From Deferribacteres bacterium (GTDB lineage: Bacteria > Zhuqueibacterota > Zhuqueibacteria > Zhuqueibacterales > Geothermadaptataceae): a stretch of 64,000 nucleotides of DNA. The translations under genes were made by a program, and so were the position numbers. Below are positions 56,022 through 64,000 of the stretch, in pieces (the first letter of the stretch is position 1; the number at the start of each line of letters is the position of its first letter). The notes beneath the pieces were generated by a model. The model ran no database searches, was not told where the DNA came from, and worked only from the letters and a program-made list of their open reading frames with translations. The stretch spans positions 1-64,000 of the forward strand of contig JACKDF010000014.1 of assembly GCA_020633655.1 (NCBI GenBank). The letters are read 5' to 3'.

Positions 56022-56782
56022 TATGCAGCCGCCTTACCATTTGCATTGAGAAGTTCATCGTAGCCGTTCTCTTCCAGATAATGAGCGAGTTCGGCACCGC
56101 CAGATTTAATGATTTTCCCTTTTGCCAATACGTGAACGAAATCGGGAACGATATAATCCAGCAGGCGCTGATAGTGCGTGACGACAATGAAAGAACGTTC
56201 CGGACTGCGTAATTTATTTACGCCATTGGCAACGATTTTCAATGCGTCGATATCGAGGCCTGAATCTGTCTCATCGAGAATGCCAAGTTTGGGCTCGAGC
56301 ACGGCCATTTGAAAAATCTCATTGCGTTTTTTCTCACCACCAGAGAAACTCACATTCACCGAACGTTGTAAAAATTTCTGATCCATTTCGACCAATTGCA
56401 GTCTGTCTTTGACGAGTTTTAAAAATTCCATTGCATCCATGGCATCTTCACCCCGATGCTCCCGTATGGCGTTTAGCGCGGTTTTCAGGAAATTCGCATT
56501 ACTCACGCCGGGTATTTCGACGGGATATTGGAACGCCAGAAATAAACCCTCGCGGGCACGGTCTTCAGGCGCCATTTCAAGGAGGTCATTGCCCAGGAAG
56601 GATACTGAACCTTCAGTCACTTCATATTCTTCACGGCCCGCAAGAATGTTTGCCAGTGTGCTTTTGCCGGAACCATTCGGCCCCATCACTGCGTGCACTT
56701 CACCAGGTTTTACTTCGAGGTTAATTCCCTTGAGAATTTCTGTCCCTTCGACAGACGCATGCAAGTTTTTTATGGATATCAT
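56021..56782 (-). CDS. sufC: SufC Fe-S assembly ATPase
   Basis: A 253-residue ABC ATPase that drives conformational changes in SufBCD. Walker A is GPNGSGKSTLAN (residues about 34-45), the signature is VSFSGGEKKRNEIF, and Walker B is LGILDETDSGLDIDAL. HYQRLLDYI holds the switch histidine. It follows sufB by 75 bases; that gap has a repeated GACACGTTT. It is coupled to sufD. Confidence 0.96.
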   Translation of the reverse strand: MISIKNLHASVEGTEILKGINLEVKPGEVHAVMGPNGSGKSTLANILAGREEYEVTEGSVSFLGNDLLEMAPEDRAREGLFLAFQYPVEIPGVSNANFLKTALNAIREHRGEDAMDAMEFLKLVKDRLQLVEMDQKFLQRSVNVSFSGGEKKRNEIFQMAVLEPKLGILDETDSGLDIDALKIVANGVNKLRSPERSFIVVTHYQRLLDYIVPDFVHVLAKGKIIKSGGAELAHYLEENGYDELLNANGKAAA

Positions 56783-56857
56783 TTTTTTCTCTTCGTTTTT
56801 TAATTCACGTTAAAATGGTACACGTGACACGTTTGAACGTGAAACGCGACACGTTTA

Positions 56858-58345
56858 TTATCCTACACTGCCTTCAAGGCTGACCGCAAGCAGTTTCTGT
56901 GCTTCAACCGCAAATTCCATCGGTAATTCGCGGAAGACTTCTTTACAATAACCATTGACGATCATGTTGATCGCGTCTTCTTCGCTGATTCCCCGCTGCA
57001 AGAGGTAGAAGATTTGGTCCTCGCCAATTTTTGAGGTTGTTGCCTCGTGCTCAACCTGCGCTGAAGAATTCTTGATCTCAAGGTATGGAAAAGTATGGGC
57101 TCCGCATTTATCACCAATCAGAAGGGAATCGCACTGCGAGAAATTGCGGGCGTTTTCTGCATTTTTCCCGACTCGAACAAGTCCACGATAAGAATTCTGG
57201 CTTTTGCCTGCAGAGATACCCTTGGAAATAATTGTGCTGCGGGTATTTTTTCCGAGGTGCATCATTTTTGTACCGGTGTCCGCCTGCTGATAATTGTTCG
57301 TCAAGGCAACGGAATAAAATTCACCGATACTGTTATCGCCTTTGAGTATAACACTTGGATATTTCCAGGTAATTGCCGAACCGGTTTCAACCTGTGTCCA
57401 GCTCACTTTGGCATTTTCATGAGTAATGGCGCGTTTGGTAACAAAATTATAAACGCCGCCTTTACCATTTTCATCGCCGGGATACCAGTTTTGTACGGTG
57501 CTGTATTTCACTTCGGCGTTGTCATGGACAAATATTTCGACGACGGCAGCATGTAATTGATTTTCATCGCGCATGGGGGCTGTGCAGCCTTCGAGGTAGC
57601 TCACATAGGCTCCCTCTTCCGCAACGATGAGGGTACGTTCAAATTGTCCGGTGTTTGCCGCGTTTATTCTGAAATAAGTCGAGAGTTCCATGGGACAGCG
57701 AACACCTTTTGGAATGTAGCAAAAGGACCCATCGCTGAAGACAGCTGAGTTAAGAGCGGCATAAAAATTATCGGTATACGGTACAACGGAACCCAGGTAT
57801 TTACGAACCAGTTCCGGATGATTTTTAACTGCTTCGGAAAAAGAACCGAAAATGATGCCGTGCTTTTGTAATTCTTTCTGGAATGTTGTCGCCACTGAGA
57901 CGCTGTCCATAACGGCATCAACAGCAACACCTGTCAATCTTTTCTGTTCGGTGATTGAAATTCCAAGTTTGTCAAAAGTTTCACGCAGTTTGGGATCAAC
58001 CTCCTCAAGACTTTCCAGCTGTTTTTGTTGCTTTGGAGCGGCATAATAATAGGCATCCTGAAAATCGATTTCCGGATATTTAACATTTGGCCATTTCGGC
58101 TCAACCATTTTTTGCCACTGACGAAAAGCTTTTAAACGCCATTCAAGCAGCCATTCCGGCTCTTCCTTTTTCGCAGAAATGAAACGAACGATATCTTCAT
58201 TCAGTCCTTTGGGAGCCAAATCGGTATCGATATCTGTCGTGAATCCCCACTTGTATTCACTTTTAGTTATTTTCTCGATGGTTTCCTGCTGTTCAGGAGA
58301 TCCAAACTTGTCATCGTATTCAGATTTTATTGGAGTTTGGGGCAT
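56858..58345 (-). CDS. sufB: SufB Fe-S assembly scaffold subunit
   Basis: A 495-residue SufB, the main scaffold of the SUF complex. Characteristic stretches: WMLEWR-like WLLEWRLKAFRQWQKM, GSVVPYTDNFYAALNSAVFSDG, PKGVRCPMELSTYFRIN, EGCTAPM, VKYSTVQNWYPGD and the C-terminal GAHTFPYLEIKNSSAQVEHEATTSKIGEDQ. The ATG at 58345 is preferred over a TTG at 58381. It is the first gene of the suf set, with a palindromic operator about 90 bases upstream. Confidence 0.96.
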   Translation of the reverse strand: MPQTPIKSEYDDKFGSPEQQETIEKITKSEYKWGFTTDIDTDLAPKGLNEDIVRFISAKKEEPEWLLEWRLKAFRQWQKMVEPKWPNVKYPEIDFQDAYYYAAPKQQKQLESLEEVDPKLRETFDKLGISITEQKRLTGVAVDAVMDSVSVATTFQKELQKHGIIFGSFSEAVKNHPELVRKYLGSVVPYTDNFYAALNSAVFSDGSFCYIPKGVRCPMELSTYFRINAANTGQFERTLIVAEEGAYVSYLEGCTAPMRDENQLHAAVVEIFVHDNAEVKYSTVQNWYPGDENGKGGVYNFVTKRAITHENAKVSWTQVETGSAITWKYPSVILKGDNSIGEFYSVALTNNYQQADTGTKMMHLGKNTRSTIISKGISAGKSQNSYRGLVRVGKNAENARNFSQCDSLLIGDKCGAHTFPYLEIKNSSAQVEHEATTSKIGEDQIFYLLQRGISEEDAINMIVNGYCKEVFRELPMEFAVEAQKLLAVSLEGSVG

Positions 58346-58432
58346 GATAAATCCAGGTTTGTTGTATGATTTTTTATTCAATTTTTCAAATCGGCACGAA
58401 GATAACAGCTCTGGACAAAAAAGTCAATATTA

Positions 58433-58454
58433 ATTTGTACAAAAAAGTACAAAT
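58433..58454. promoter_or_regulatory. Candidate Rrf2 operator upstream of sufB
   Basis: A perfect palindrome ATTTGTAC-AAAAAA-GTACAAAT, 88 bases before the sufB start. On the minus strand a TAATAT -10-like box follows it directly, so a bound regulator would block the promoter. Binding by the Rrf2 protein at 51197 is inferred from operon context. Confidence 0.6.
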
Positions 58455-58571
58455 GCGAATTTATGGCTGCTTTTCATGTTTTTTGGATTGATCGTTTCGG
58501 GGAAAAGTAGGGTGAGGCGACGAGGAGGGTGTGCCTCCTGCAAAAATTCTGCAGAAGGCGAGATATCGCGA

Positions 58572-59852
58572 TTATGATTCGATTATGATTGTCTCTTCCC
58601 TTTTGGAACCCACTGAAAGTATAGCAACTGGCGTTTCTGTAATTTCTTCAATGGCTTTCAGGTAGATGCGTGCGTTCTCGGGCAGATCTTCCTTTCTTTT
58701 AATCGAACTGGTCGGCGCGTTCCATCCGGAAAAGCTCTCATAAATAGGTTCGACACGCTCGATTTCTTTCAGTGCAGAAGGAAAGGTAGACACGGTACGA
58801 CCGTCTAACTCATATCCTGTACAAATTTTAATTTCATCCAGTGTGTCCAGCACATCAAGCTTGGTCAAGGCCCAGCTATCAATGCCGTTGATTTGCACGG
58901 TATATTTCGCCAGTACGGCATCAAACCAGCCGCATCTTCGGGGACGGCCAGTTGTCGCCCCGAATTCGTTGCCCAATTCACGAAATTTTTCATCTGTTTC
59001 CTGGTCGAATTCTGTTGGAAATGGGCCTTTACCAACACGTGTTGTATATGCTTTAATGACTCCCATGACATGGTCAATTTTTGTTGGACCAATACCGAGC
59101 CCGGTACATGCACCACCACTGGTTGGATTTGAGCTGGTCACATAAGGATAGGTTCCAAAATCAAGGTCGAGCAGGGTCCCTTGCGCTCCTTCCGCTATGA
59201 TATTTTTTCCTTCGCGTATGGCTTTGTCGAGCAGGCGACTTGTGTCGGTTATGTAGGGATCCAGTAATTTGTCGTATTCAGAATATTCTTTTATGATCGC
59301 ACCGGCGTCTAACTCTGTTGAGCCATAAATTTTTTGCAGAATCTGATTTTTCTGATCGATGTTGGAAAGTAATTTTTCTCGTAAGGCTTCCCGGTCGAGT
59401 AAATCGACAACACGAATACCAGCACGGTTTGCTTTATCAACGTATGCAGGGCCGATCCCGCGTCCTGTCGTACCGATGGTGGTTTCAACCTGGCTGCTCT
59501 CTTTTGCCTGATCCAGCATTTTATGGTAGGGCATGATGAGATGAGCCCGATGGCTAATAAAAAGCCGGTCTTTCACATCGATACCCATGTTTCGCAGAAT
59601 ATTGATTTCATCGATAAGTGCTGCCGGATCGATGACAACACCATTTCCAATAACACAAATTGTGTGGTTGTTCAATATTCCGCTGGGGATTAAATGCAAA
59701 ATATATTTTTTGCCTTCAATCACGACAGTATGTCCGGCATTGGCTCCACCCTGATAACGGGCTGCTATGTCTGCACTTTGGCTCAGTATGTCGACAATTT
59801 TACCTTTGCCTTCATCACCCCATTGCGCTCCAACAACAACTCTGACTGGCAT
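58572..59852 (-). CDS. purA: Adenylosuccinate synthase PurA
   Basis: A 426-residue GTP-dependent enzyme joining aspartate to IMP in AMP synthesis. The N-terminal GAQWGDEGKGKIVDIL loop, GGANAGHTVV, TTGRGIGPAYVDKANR, GAQGTLLDLDFGTYPYVTSSNP and TGRPRRCGWFD are all present. Length and motifs are complete. It appears monocistronic. A 190-base spacer with an imperfect AGGAGG/CCTCCT hairpin (58523-58539) separates it from sufB's promoter side. Confidence 0.97.
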   Translation of the reverse strand: MPVRVVVGAQWGDEGKGKIVDILSQSADIAARYQGGANAGHTVVIEGKKYILHLIPSGILNNHTICVIGNGVVIDPAALIDEINILRNMGIDVKDRLFISHRAHLIMPYHKMLDQAKESSQVETTIGTTGRGIGPAYVDKANRAGIRVVDLLDREALREKLLSNIDQKNQILQKIYGSTELDAGAIIKEYSEYDKLLDPYITDTSRLLDKAIREGKNIIAEGAQGTLLDLDFGTYPYVTSSNPTSGGACTGLGIGPTKIDHVMGVIKAYTTRVGKGPFPTEFDQETDEKFRELGNEFGATTGRPRRCGWFDAVLAKYTVQINGIDSWALTKLDVLDTLDEIKICTGYELDGRTVSTFPSALKEIERVEPIYESFSGWNAPTSSIKRKEDLPENARIYLKAIEEITETPVAILSVGSKREETIIIES

Positions 59853-60033
59853 GATCTATCCTTTCATCAATTTATGCTGAATGATTATATTATCGCTTTG
59901 TGTATCCAGTAGTTTTTGCATTTTTATTAATGGATACTACTTTATTTACAAAGAGCACATATGCTATTCGATCACCATTTTTGTGCGCATAATATAATCA
60001 GTATGTTTTTCAAAAGAAACCGGGATAAAATAA

Positions 60034-60075
60034 AAAAACTCCGAAAGCAGAACAACCTGCATCCCGGAGTTTTTG
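60034..60075 (-). terminator. Rho-independent terminator of the STAS gene
   Basis: AAAAACTCCG (60034-60043) pairs with CGGAGTTTTT (60065-60074). Read on the minus strand, it follows the STAS gene stop (60099) and ends in a run of T. Confidence 0.75.
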
Positions 60076-60098
60076 TGAGTCAAACTTGTAGCCAGCCG

Positions 60099-60440
60099 TT
60101 ATTTGATATACGCCTGAACTGCTTCTTCTACGGTGTCGAAGGTTTCGAAAACTGTGAGTAGCTTGGTGATCATGAGTAGGCTTTGAATTCGTTCCGTCGC
60201 ACGTGCTAGTTTGATATCGCCATCTTTGTTGCGCATTGTCGTAAGTCCGCCGATCAAAATGCCAAGGCCGGAACTGTTCATCCAATTGACTTTGCCCAGA
60301 TCAGCGACAATATTGGTCTTACCCTGATCTATCAGTTCATGGAGTTTATCGTTTAACAAGGTTGCGTCTGGTCCCCCCATAATTTTCCCGGAAAGTTCCA
60401 ATACAACCGCGTTGTCGACCATTTTCTCTTTCAACTTCAT
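60099..60440 (-). CDS. STAS-domain anti-sigma factor antagonist
   Basis: A 113-residue single STAS domain of the SpoIIAA/RsbV type. The phosphorylatable serine region is VNWMNSSGLGILIGG, and VVLELSGKIMGG forms the first strands. Such proteins bind an anti-sigma kinase when unphosphorylated and free its sigma factor. No kinase or sigma gene is beside it. AGGAGG lies upstream of the ATG. The terminator at 60034-60075 follows. Confidence 0.9.
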   Translation of the reverse strand: MKLKEKMVDNAVVLELSGKIMGGPDATLLNDKLHELIDQGKTNIVADLGKVNWMNSSGLGILIGGLTTMRNKDGDIKLARATERIQSLLMITKLLTVFETFDTVEEAVQAYIK

Positions 60441-60481
60441 ATTATCCTCCTGGTTTTTGATCAGAAGATCAATGAATTATT

Positions 60482-61405
60482 CTATTTTTTACGCTTTTTA
60501 CGAGATTTAGCATTTGCCTGGACTTGTCTTAAGCCCCATTCTGCAACAACAGGGGTCGCAACAAAAATCGAAGAATAGGTTCCCACAATTATCCCAACGA
60601 GCAATGCAAAAGAAAAATTGTGCAATACTTCGCCACCATTTAAATAGAGAACGAGAACAACGATGACAGTTGTGAGTGAAGTAATAATCGTTCTGCTTAA
60701 TGACTGGTTAATACTTAAGTTCAAAATCGTAAAAAAATCATCACGTTTGCGTGCTTTCAAATTCTCGCGGATACGATCGAATACCACAATAGTATCATTC
60801 AGAGAGTATCCAACGATTGTGAAAAATGCAGCCAGTACGGAAAGACTTATTTCAAGTCCCAGAATCGAGAAAACGCCGAGAGTGATAAGGACATCGTGAA
60901 ATAGAGCGATAATGGCACCTATCCCAAAAACCAATTCAAATCGCAGCCAGACATAAACCAGAATTAAAAGGAGAGCGAAAAAGACAGCAAGTATACTTTG
61001 CGTCCGCAGCTCACTTCCGATTTTAGGTCCAACACTGTCAACACTGAGTAAAACCGGGGTATTATCAGTGAATTTTTGTGTTAATCCGGTTAGAATTGCA
61101 TCGGAAACTTCAGAATTTTCCTGTTGCTGTTCGATGCGGATAAGGACATCCTTTGCATTGCCGAAATTTTTAATTTCTGCTGAGCTAAATCCGACATCGG
61201 TTAGTGCGTTACGAATATCATTGATGGGTATTTCATTGGGAAAACGAACATGGATTTCAGTACCACCTAAAAAGTCGATGCTGTAATCCGGGCCACCTTT
61301 CATCACCATCGTTATCATACCGATCAGTATGACCAATCCAGAAGCGATTAGGGCGATACGCCTTTTTGATAAAAAATCTATCTTGGTTTCTTTTATGAAC
61401 TGCAT
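60482..61405 (-). CDS. secF: Protein translocase subunit SecF
   Basis: A 307-residue inner-membrane SecF that, with SecD, uses the proton gradient to pull proteins through SecYEG. One N-terminal TM (RIALIASGLVILIGMITMV), the FLGGTEIHVRFP periplasmic motif, then five TM segments with VGYSLNDTIVVFDRIREN and TSLTTVIVVLVLYLNGG. It lies 53 bases after secD on the same strand. Confidence 0.96.
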   Translation of the reverse strand: MQFIKETKIDFLSKRRIALIASGLVILIGMITMVMKGGPDYSIDFLGGTEIHVRFPNEIPINDIRNALTDVGFSSAEIKNFGNAKDVLIRIEQQQENSEVSDAILTGLTQKFTDNTPVLLSVDSVGPKIGSELRTQSILAVFFALLLILVYVWLRFELVFGIGAIIALFHDVLITLGVFSILGLEISLSVLAAFFTIVGYSLNDTIVVFDRIRENLKARKRDDFFTILNLSINQSLSRTIITSLTTVIVVLVLYLNGGEVLHNFSFALLVGIIVGTYSSIFVATPVVAEWGLRQVQANAKSRKKRKK

Positions 61406-61458
61406 GGGTGAACTTATCTCCAGATCCTGTTTAATTTATCAATTCTTAAAACTTGTAT

Positions 61459-63519
61459 TTATACGCTCAATTTACTAACGCTTCGTTTGCCAATCGCTAA
61501 ATCGTAAACCAGGTGGGTGAAAACGATCGCTGTGAACATACTCGCGATGATACCAATGGAAAGCGTTACCGCAAATCCCCGAACAGGTCCGGTACCAAAT
61601 TGGTAAAGAACAAGTGCTGTCAAGAATGTTGTAATGTTGGCATCAAAAATTGTCCAGAATGCCCTTTCGTAACCGGCATCGATAGCGGCGCGCACCGTTT
61701 TTCCGGTCTTCAGCTCTTCACGAATCCGTTCGAAAATAAGAACGTTTGCGTCTACAGCCATACCCACTGTCAATATAATTCCCGCTATTCCGGGCAGCGT
61801 TAATGTTGCATGGAAAAATGCAAGCGCAGCAAGCAGCAGGAAGAGGTTGATAATTAATGCTATATCTGCAATGAAACCGGATAGTTTATAGTAAATAATC
61901 ATAAAAACAATGACGAGAGCAATACCGATAAGGAGGGAAAGTTGTCCGGCGTCAACAGAATCCTGACCTAAAGATGGGCCTACAGTTCGTTCTTCAATAA
62001 CATGGATTGGGGCTGGCAAGGCACCGGCTCGCAATACAATGGCGAGGTCTTTCGCTTCCTGCATCGTAAAGGAACCTTCAATTTGCGCACTTCCCCCGGG
62101 AATTTTACCATTAATATTTGGGGCAGAAGCAACTTTTCCATCGAGAACAATCGCCAAAAGTTTGTTTACATTTGCTCCGGTGACAACACTGAAAATACGT
62201 GCACCTTCGGTATTAAATCGGAGATTCACCTGAGGTTTTCCCTGTGACATACTTTGGCTACCGGATCCAATAGAGACATTCGCTTCTTCGAGATATTTCC
62301 CGGTAATTTCTGCTTCTTTTTTCAAGAAATACATTTGATAGTATTCCTGCTCATCGATAATCATCGGATCACCTGAGAAATGTACTTCTGTATTTGCAGG
62401 AATTACTCTTTGAATTTCCGGGCTATTGACGATACGTTTTACTGCCTGGAGATTTTTTGCAGGCAAGCCAATGGAATTTCTATAGCCTGGGAATGTAGTC
62501 AATAAAGCGAGGAAAGGTCGATCATTTGCCAGGCTTTCATCGACAAGTACTGTGGAATCGGCATTCGATTCATTATCGATTGTTGTGCCTTCACCTAATA
62601 AGCTCTCAACGCTGACTTCTTTATCTTTTCGAGCTGCAGGGCGCGTACCTGTAGAGTCTGTTGTCGCTGCGCTGTCTTCGATAGTGCTGGTTGCAGAATT
62701 ACTGAGTTTTGCTTTCAGGGCTTTATCGATATCCTGAAGAATAGCCATGCTAACATCCGGCTCTTTAACGAGCTTAAACTCCAATAAAGCTGTTTTACCA
62801 ATAATATCTTTTGCGCGTTGCACATCTTTGATGCCAGCCAGCTCGATAATAATTCGGTTTTCACCTTGTTTCGTGATGCTTGGTTCAGAAACGCCAAATT
62901 GGTCAACGCGGTTGCGAAGCACTTCCAGCGTGCGGCTTACCGCATCTGCAGCTTGCTTTTTCAGTTCATCCACGATGTCGCTGTCTTTTTGAATTCGTTG
63001 GCCAAAGTACAAACTCAAGCGCACACCAGCTTCCTCGAAAACGGTGGAAAATGTATTAAAATAATCGCTTTCTGAGGCGCCACTTCTCGAATCCACAACA
63101 GCAAGAAGTGAATCAAGTCGGGCGTCCTGTTTTTTTGCAGCATTTTTTACAAGCTGTGGAAGATTGACTTCGTACACGAGATAAGTACCGCCAAGTAAGT
63201 CCAGGCCTTGTTTAATTGCACTGTTTTCTTCCTTTACGATATCATCATGCAGCAAAGCTGCTTTTTCAGCAAGCTCATAAGCTTCGTTTAATTTGGACTC
63301 GTCATTAATCGAGTCTTCCAGGCGAGAGGGCAGATCGCCAGCGTTTAGCCCGGCTTGTATTTCATCGACATCCAAACTGCTCAACTGGATCAGTTGATCC
63401 GCATAGATACTTTGTTCCTTCTGCAGTTGATTCACTTTGAAAGTCGGGTACAATTGGTAGCCACCCCAGATGATGACAATCCCAACGATGAGACTTCGGA
63501 TCAGGTTGTTCCTTCGCAT
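61459..63519 (-). CDS. secD: Protein translocase subunit SecD
   Basis: A 686-residue SecD. TM1 is near residues 8-25. The P1 head includes KQGLDLLGGTYLVYEV and RVDQFGVSEPSITKQGENRIIIELAGI. The SDG domain has VNLRFNTEGARIF and the TM block includes AGIILTVGMAVDANVLIFERIREE. Residues about 275-345 form a low-complexity acidic, Ser/Thr-rich insertion (STIEDSAATTDSTG onward) not typical of short SecD proteins. The ATG at 63519 is preferred over TTG 63549. It forms an operon with secF. Confidence 0.95.
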   Translation of the reverse strand: MRRNNLIRSLIVGIVIIWGGYQLYPTFKVNQLQKEQSIYADQLIQLSSLDVDEIQAGLNAGDLPSRLEDSINDESKLNEAYELAEKAALLHDDIVKEENSAIKQGLDLLGGTYLVYEVNLPQLVKNAAKKQDARLDSLLAVVDSRSGASESDYFNTFSTVFEEAGVRLSLYFGQRIQKDSDIVDELKKQAADAVSRTLEVLRNRVDQFGVSEPSITKQGENRIIIELAGIKDVQRAKDIIGKTALLEFKLVKEPDVSMAILQDIDKALKAKLSNSATSTIEDSAATTDSTGTRPAARKDKEVSVESLLGEGTTIDNESNADSTVLVDESLANDRPFLALLTTFPGYRNSIGLPAKNLQAVKRIVNSPEIQRVIPANTEVHFSGDPMIIDEQEYYQMYFLKKEAEITGKYLEEANVSIGSGSQSMSQGKPQVNLRFNTEGARIFSVVTGANVNKLLAIVLDGKVASAPNINGKIPGGSAQIEGSFTMQEAKDLAIVLRAGALPAPIHVIEERTVGPSLGQDSVDAGQLSLLIGIALVIVFMIIYYKLSGFIADIALIINLFLLLAALAFFHATLTLPGIAGIILTVGMAVDANVLIFERIREELKTGKTVRAAIDAGYERAFWTIFDANITTFLTALVLYQFGTGPVRGFAVTLSIGIIASMFTAIVFTHLVYDLAIGKRSVSKLSV

Positions 63520-63675
63520 TACAAGTTTTCCTACATCAATTAAGTTCAAAATTCAGATAAGCAGCGCGTAATATATACCATTCCAGTATAAAAGTCAAGC
63601 TCTAACAAGTTGTTTGAAAATATTATAGTATTCTTTGTTTTAACTTGATTTTTATAGAGTTACCAGAAGCAAAAA

Positions 63676-63706
63676 AAGCGGTTGAGATATTGTTCTCAAA
63701 CCGCTT
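63676..63706 (-). terminator. Rho-independent terminator of the dehydrogenase gene
   Basis: AAGCGGTTGAG / CTCAAACCGCTT stem (63676-63686 / 63695-63706, one bulge) followed on the minus strand by seven T. It lies 22 bases after the stop at 63728. Confidence 0.85.
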
Positions 63707-63727
63707 GTTACAAATCTGTTTAAAGCA

Positions 63728-64000
63728 TCAACCGTAAATACCTCGCAGACGCAGGGTGTTTGCTACACGCTCGATAGCCAGAATGTAGGCTCCAATTCGC
63801 ATGTTGACTTCGTGTCGCTCGGATCGTGTTCGAACCGCTTCATAGGCTTCTGTAAGAATTCTGTGCAGACGTGCATTAACATCGTCCAGACTCCAGAAGT
63901 AGCCAATTCTGTTTTGTACCCATTCAAAATAGGATACTGAAACGCCTCCTGCATTGGCCAGAATATCCGGTACCACGAGAATGCCATTTTTATCGAGGAT
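63728..64000 (-). CDS. Glutamate dehydrogenase family protein, C-terminal part
   Basis: The last 90 residues of a Glu/Leu/Phe/Val dehydrogenase; the 5' part lies beyond the window edge. NGILVVPDILANAGGVSVSYFEWVQN is the hallmark of glutamate dehydrogenase, and the C-terminal helices (MRIGAYILAIERVANTLRLRGIYG) match. It probably interconverts glutamate and 2-oxoglutarate. Cofactor preference is not visible in this fragment. A terminator follows at 63676-63706. Confidence 0.93.
   Translation of the reverse strand: MLDKNGILVVPDILANAGGVSVSYFEWVQNRIGYFWSLDDVNARLHRILTEAYEAVRTRSERHEVNMRIGAYILAIERVANTLRLRGIYG

Noticed and set aside
58523..58539. AGGAGG/CCTCCT hairpin as the purA terminator
   Set aside because: It lies upstream of sufB and on the wrong side of purA's flanks for a convincing T-run; not a clear terminator.
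1..64000. tRNA, rRNA, riboswitch, CRISPR array and prophage integrase
   Set aside because: I looked through the intergenic gaps and found no cloverleaf-like sequence, conserved riboswitch core, spaced direct repeats or phage genes.

Overview
The window looks like a chromosomal segment of a diderm bacterium of the Fibrobacteres-Chlorobi-Bacteroidetes (FCB) side of the tree, possibly Calditrichota/KSB1 or an Ignavibacteria-like lineage. The main clue is that large secreted proteins end in a FlgD-like/type IX secretion sorting domain with the NYPNPFN signature (e.g. near 40950 and 45280). Other clues are an outer-membrane beta-barrel protein, a SufBCDSU iron-sulfur system and bacillithiol genes. 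Base composition is moderate (low-to-mid 40s % GC by eye) with AT-rich intergenic gaps. This placement is inference; no rRNA or tRNA gene was found.

Layout. 1-3030: a secreted protein of unknown function and a VapBC-type toxin-antitoxin pair. 3070-7967 (minus): an envelope export set of outer-membrane barrel, LolA-like periplasmic protein and MMPL/RND transporter, preceded by a TetR-type operator at 8010-8023. 8232-12715 (minus): a CoA-transferase, a cyclophilin and a secreted beta-helix protein. 13095-18472 (plus): FAD-dependent dehydrogenase, MFS transporter, an unknown membrane protein (these three closely packed) and a YcaQ-like protein. 18508-25348: acyltransferase, two Rossmann-fold proteins, a Tat-exported flavodoxin, and a TetR regulator divergent from it that leads into an NhaC antiporter and a trans-sulfuration-type PLP enzyme. 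25501-31935: DUF2179/UPF0316 protein, Gfo/Idh/MocA oxidoreductase, an AT-rich methyltransferase, an M3 lipoprotein peptidase and a DUF1207 protein.

32408-45549 is dominated by two very large secreted proteins (2939 and 1277 residues). Both are built from glycosidase-like, FN3-like, FG-GAP/VCBS, ASPIC/UnbV and sorting modules, but with the glycosidase unit at opposite ends. 45914-48489 holds bshC and bshB1 for bacillithiol synthesis, followed by an arsM-like arsenite methyltransferase (minus).

49756-58345 (minus) is a redox/iron-sulfur region: sufB-sufC-sufD-sufS-sufU, a SufT-like DUF59 protein, a bacilliredoxin, an Rrf2 regulator with cysteines placed for an Fe-S cluster, and a sigma-54 activator with a degenerate receiver. 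A palindrome at 58433-58454 upstream of sufB is a good candidate Rrf2 operator. The co-location of bacillithiol synthesis, bacilliredoxin and SUF suggests one thiol/Fe-S homeostasis neighbourhood. The end of the window (minus) carries purA, a STAS protein, secF, secD and the 3' end of a glutamate-dehydrogenase-family gene.

Intergenic DNA is rich in small palindromic elements. There are two copies of a nested MITE-like element whose inner part is inverted relative to its outer arms (30578-30756, 49457-49630), and a third element with the same inner termini but a different core (51696-51837). There are also three copies of a GAGCYTGYCGAA-type repeat and several perfect hairpins.
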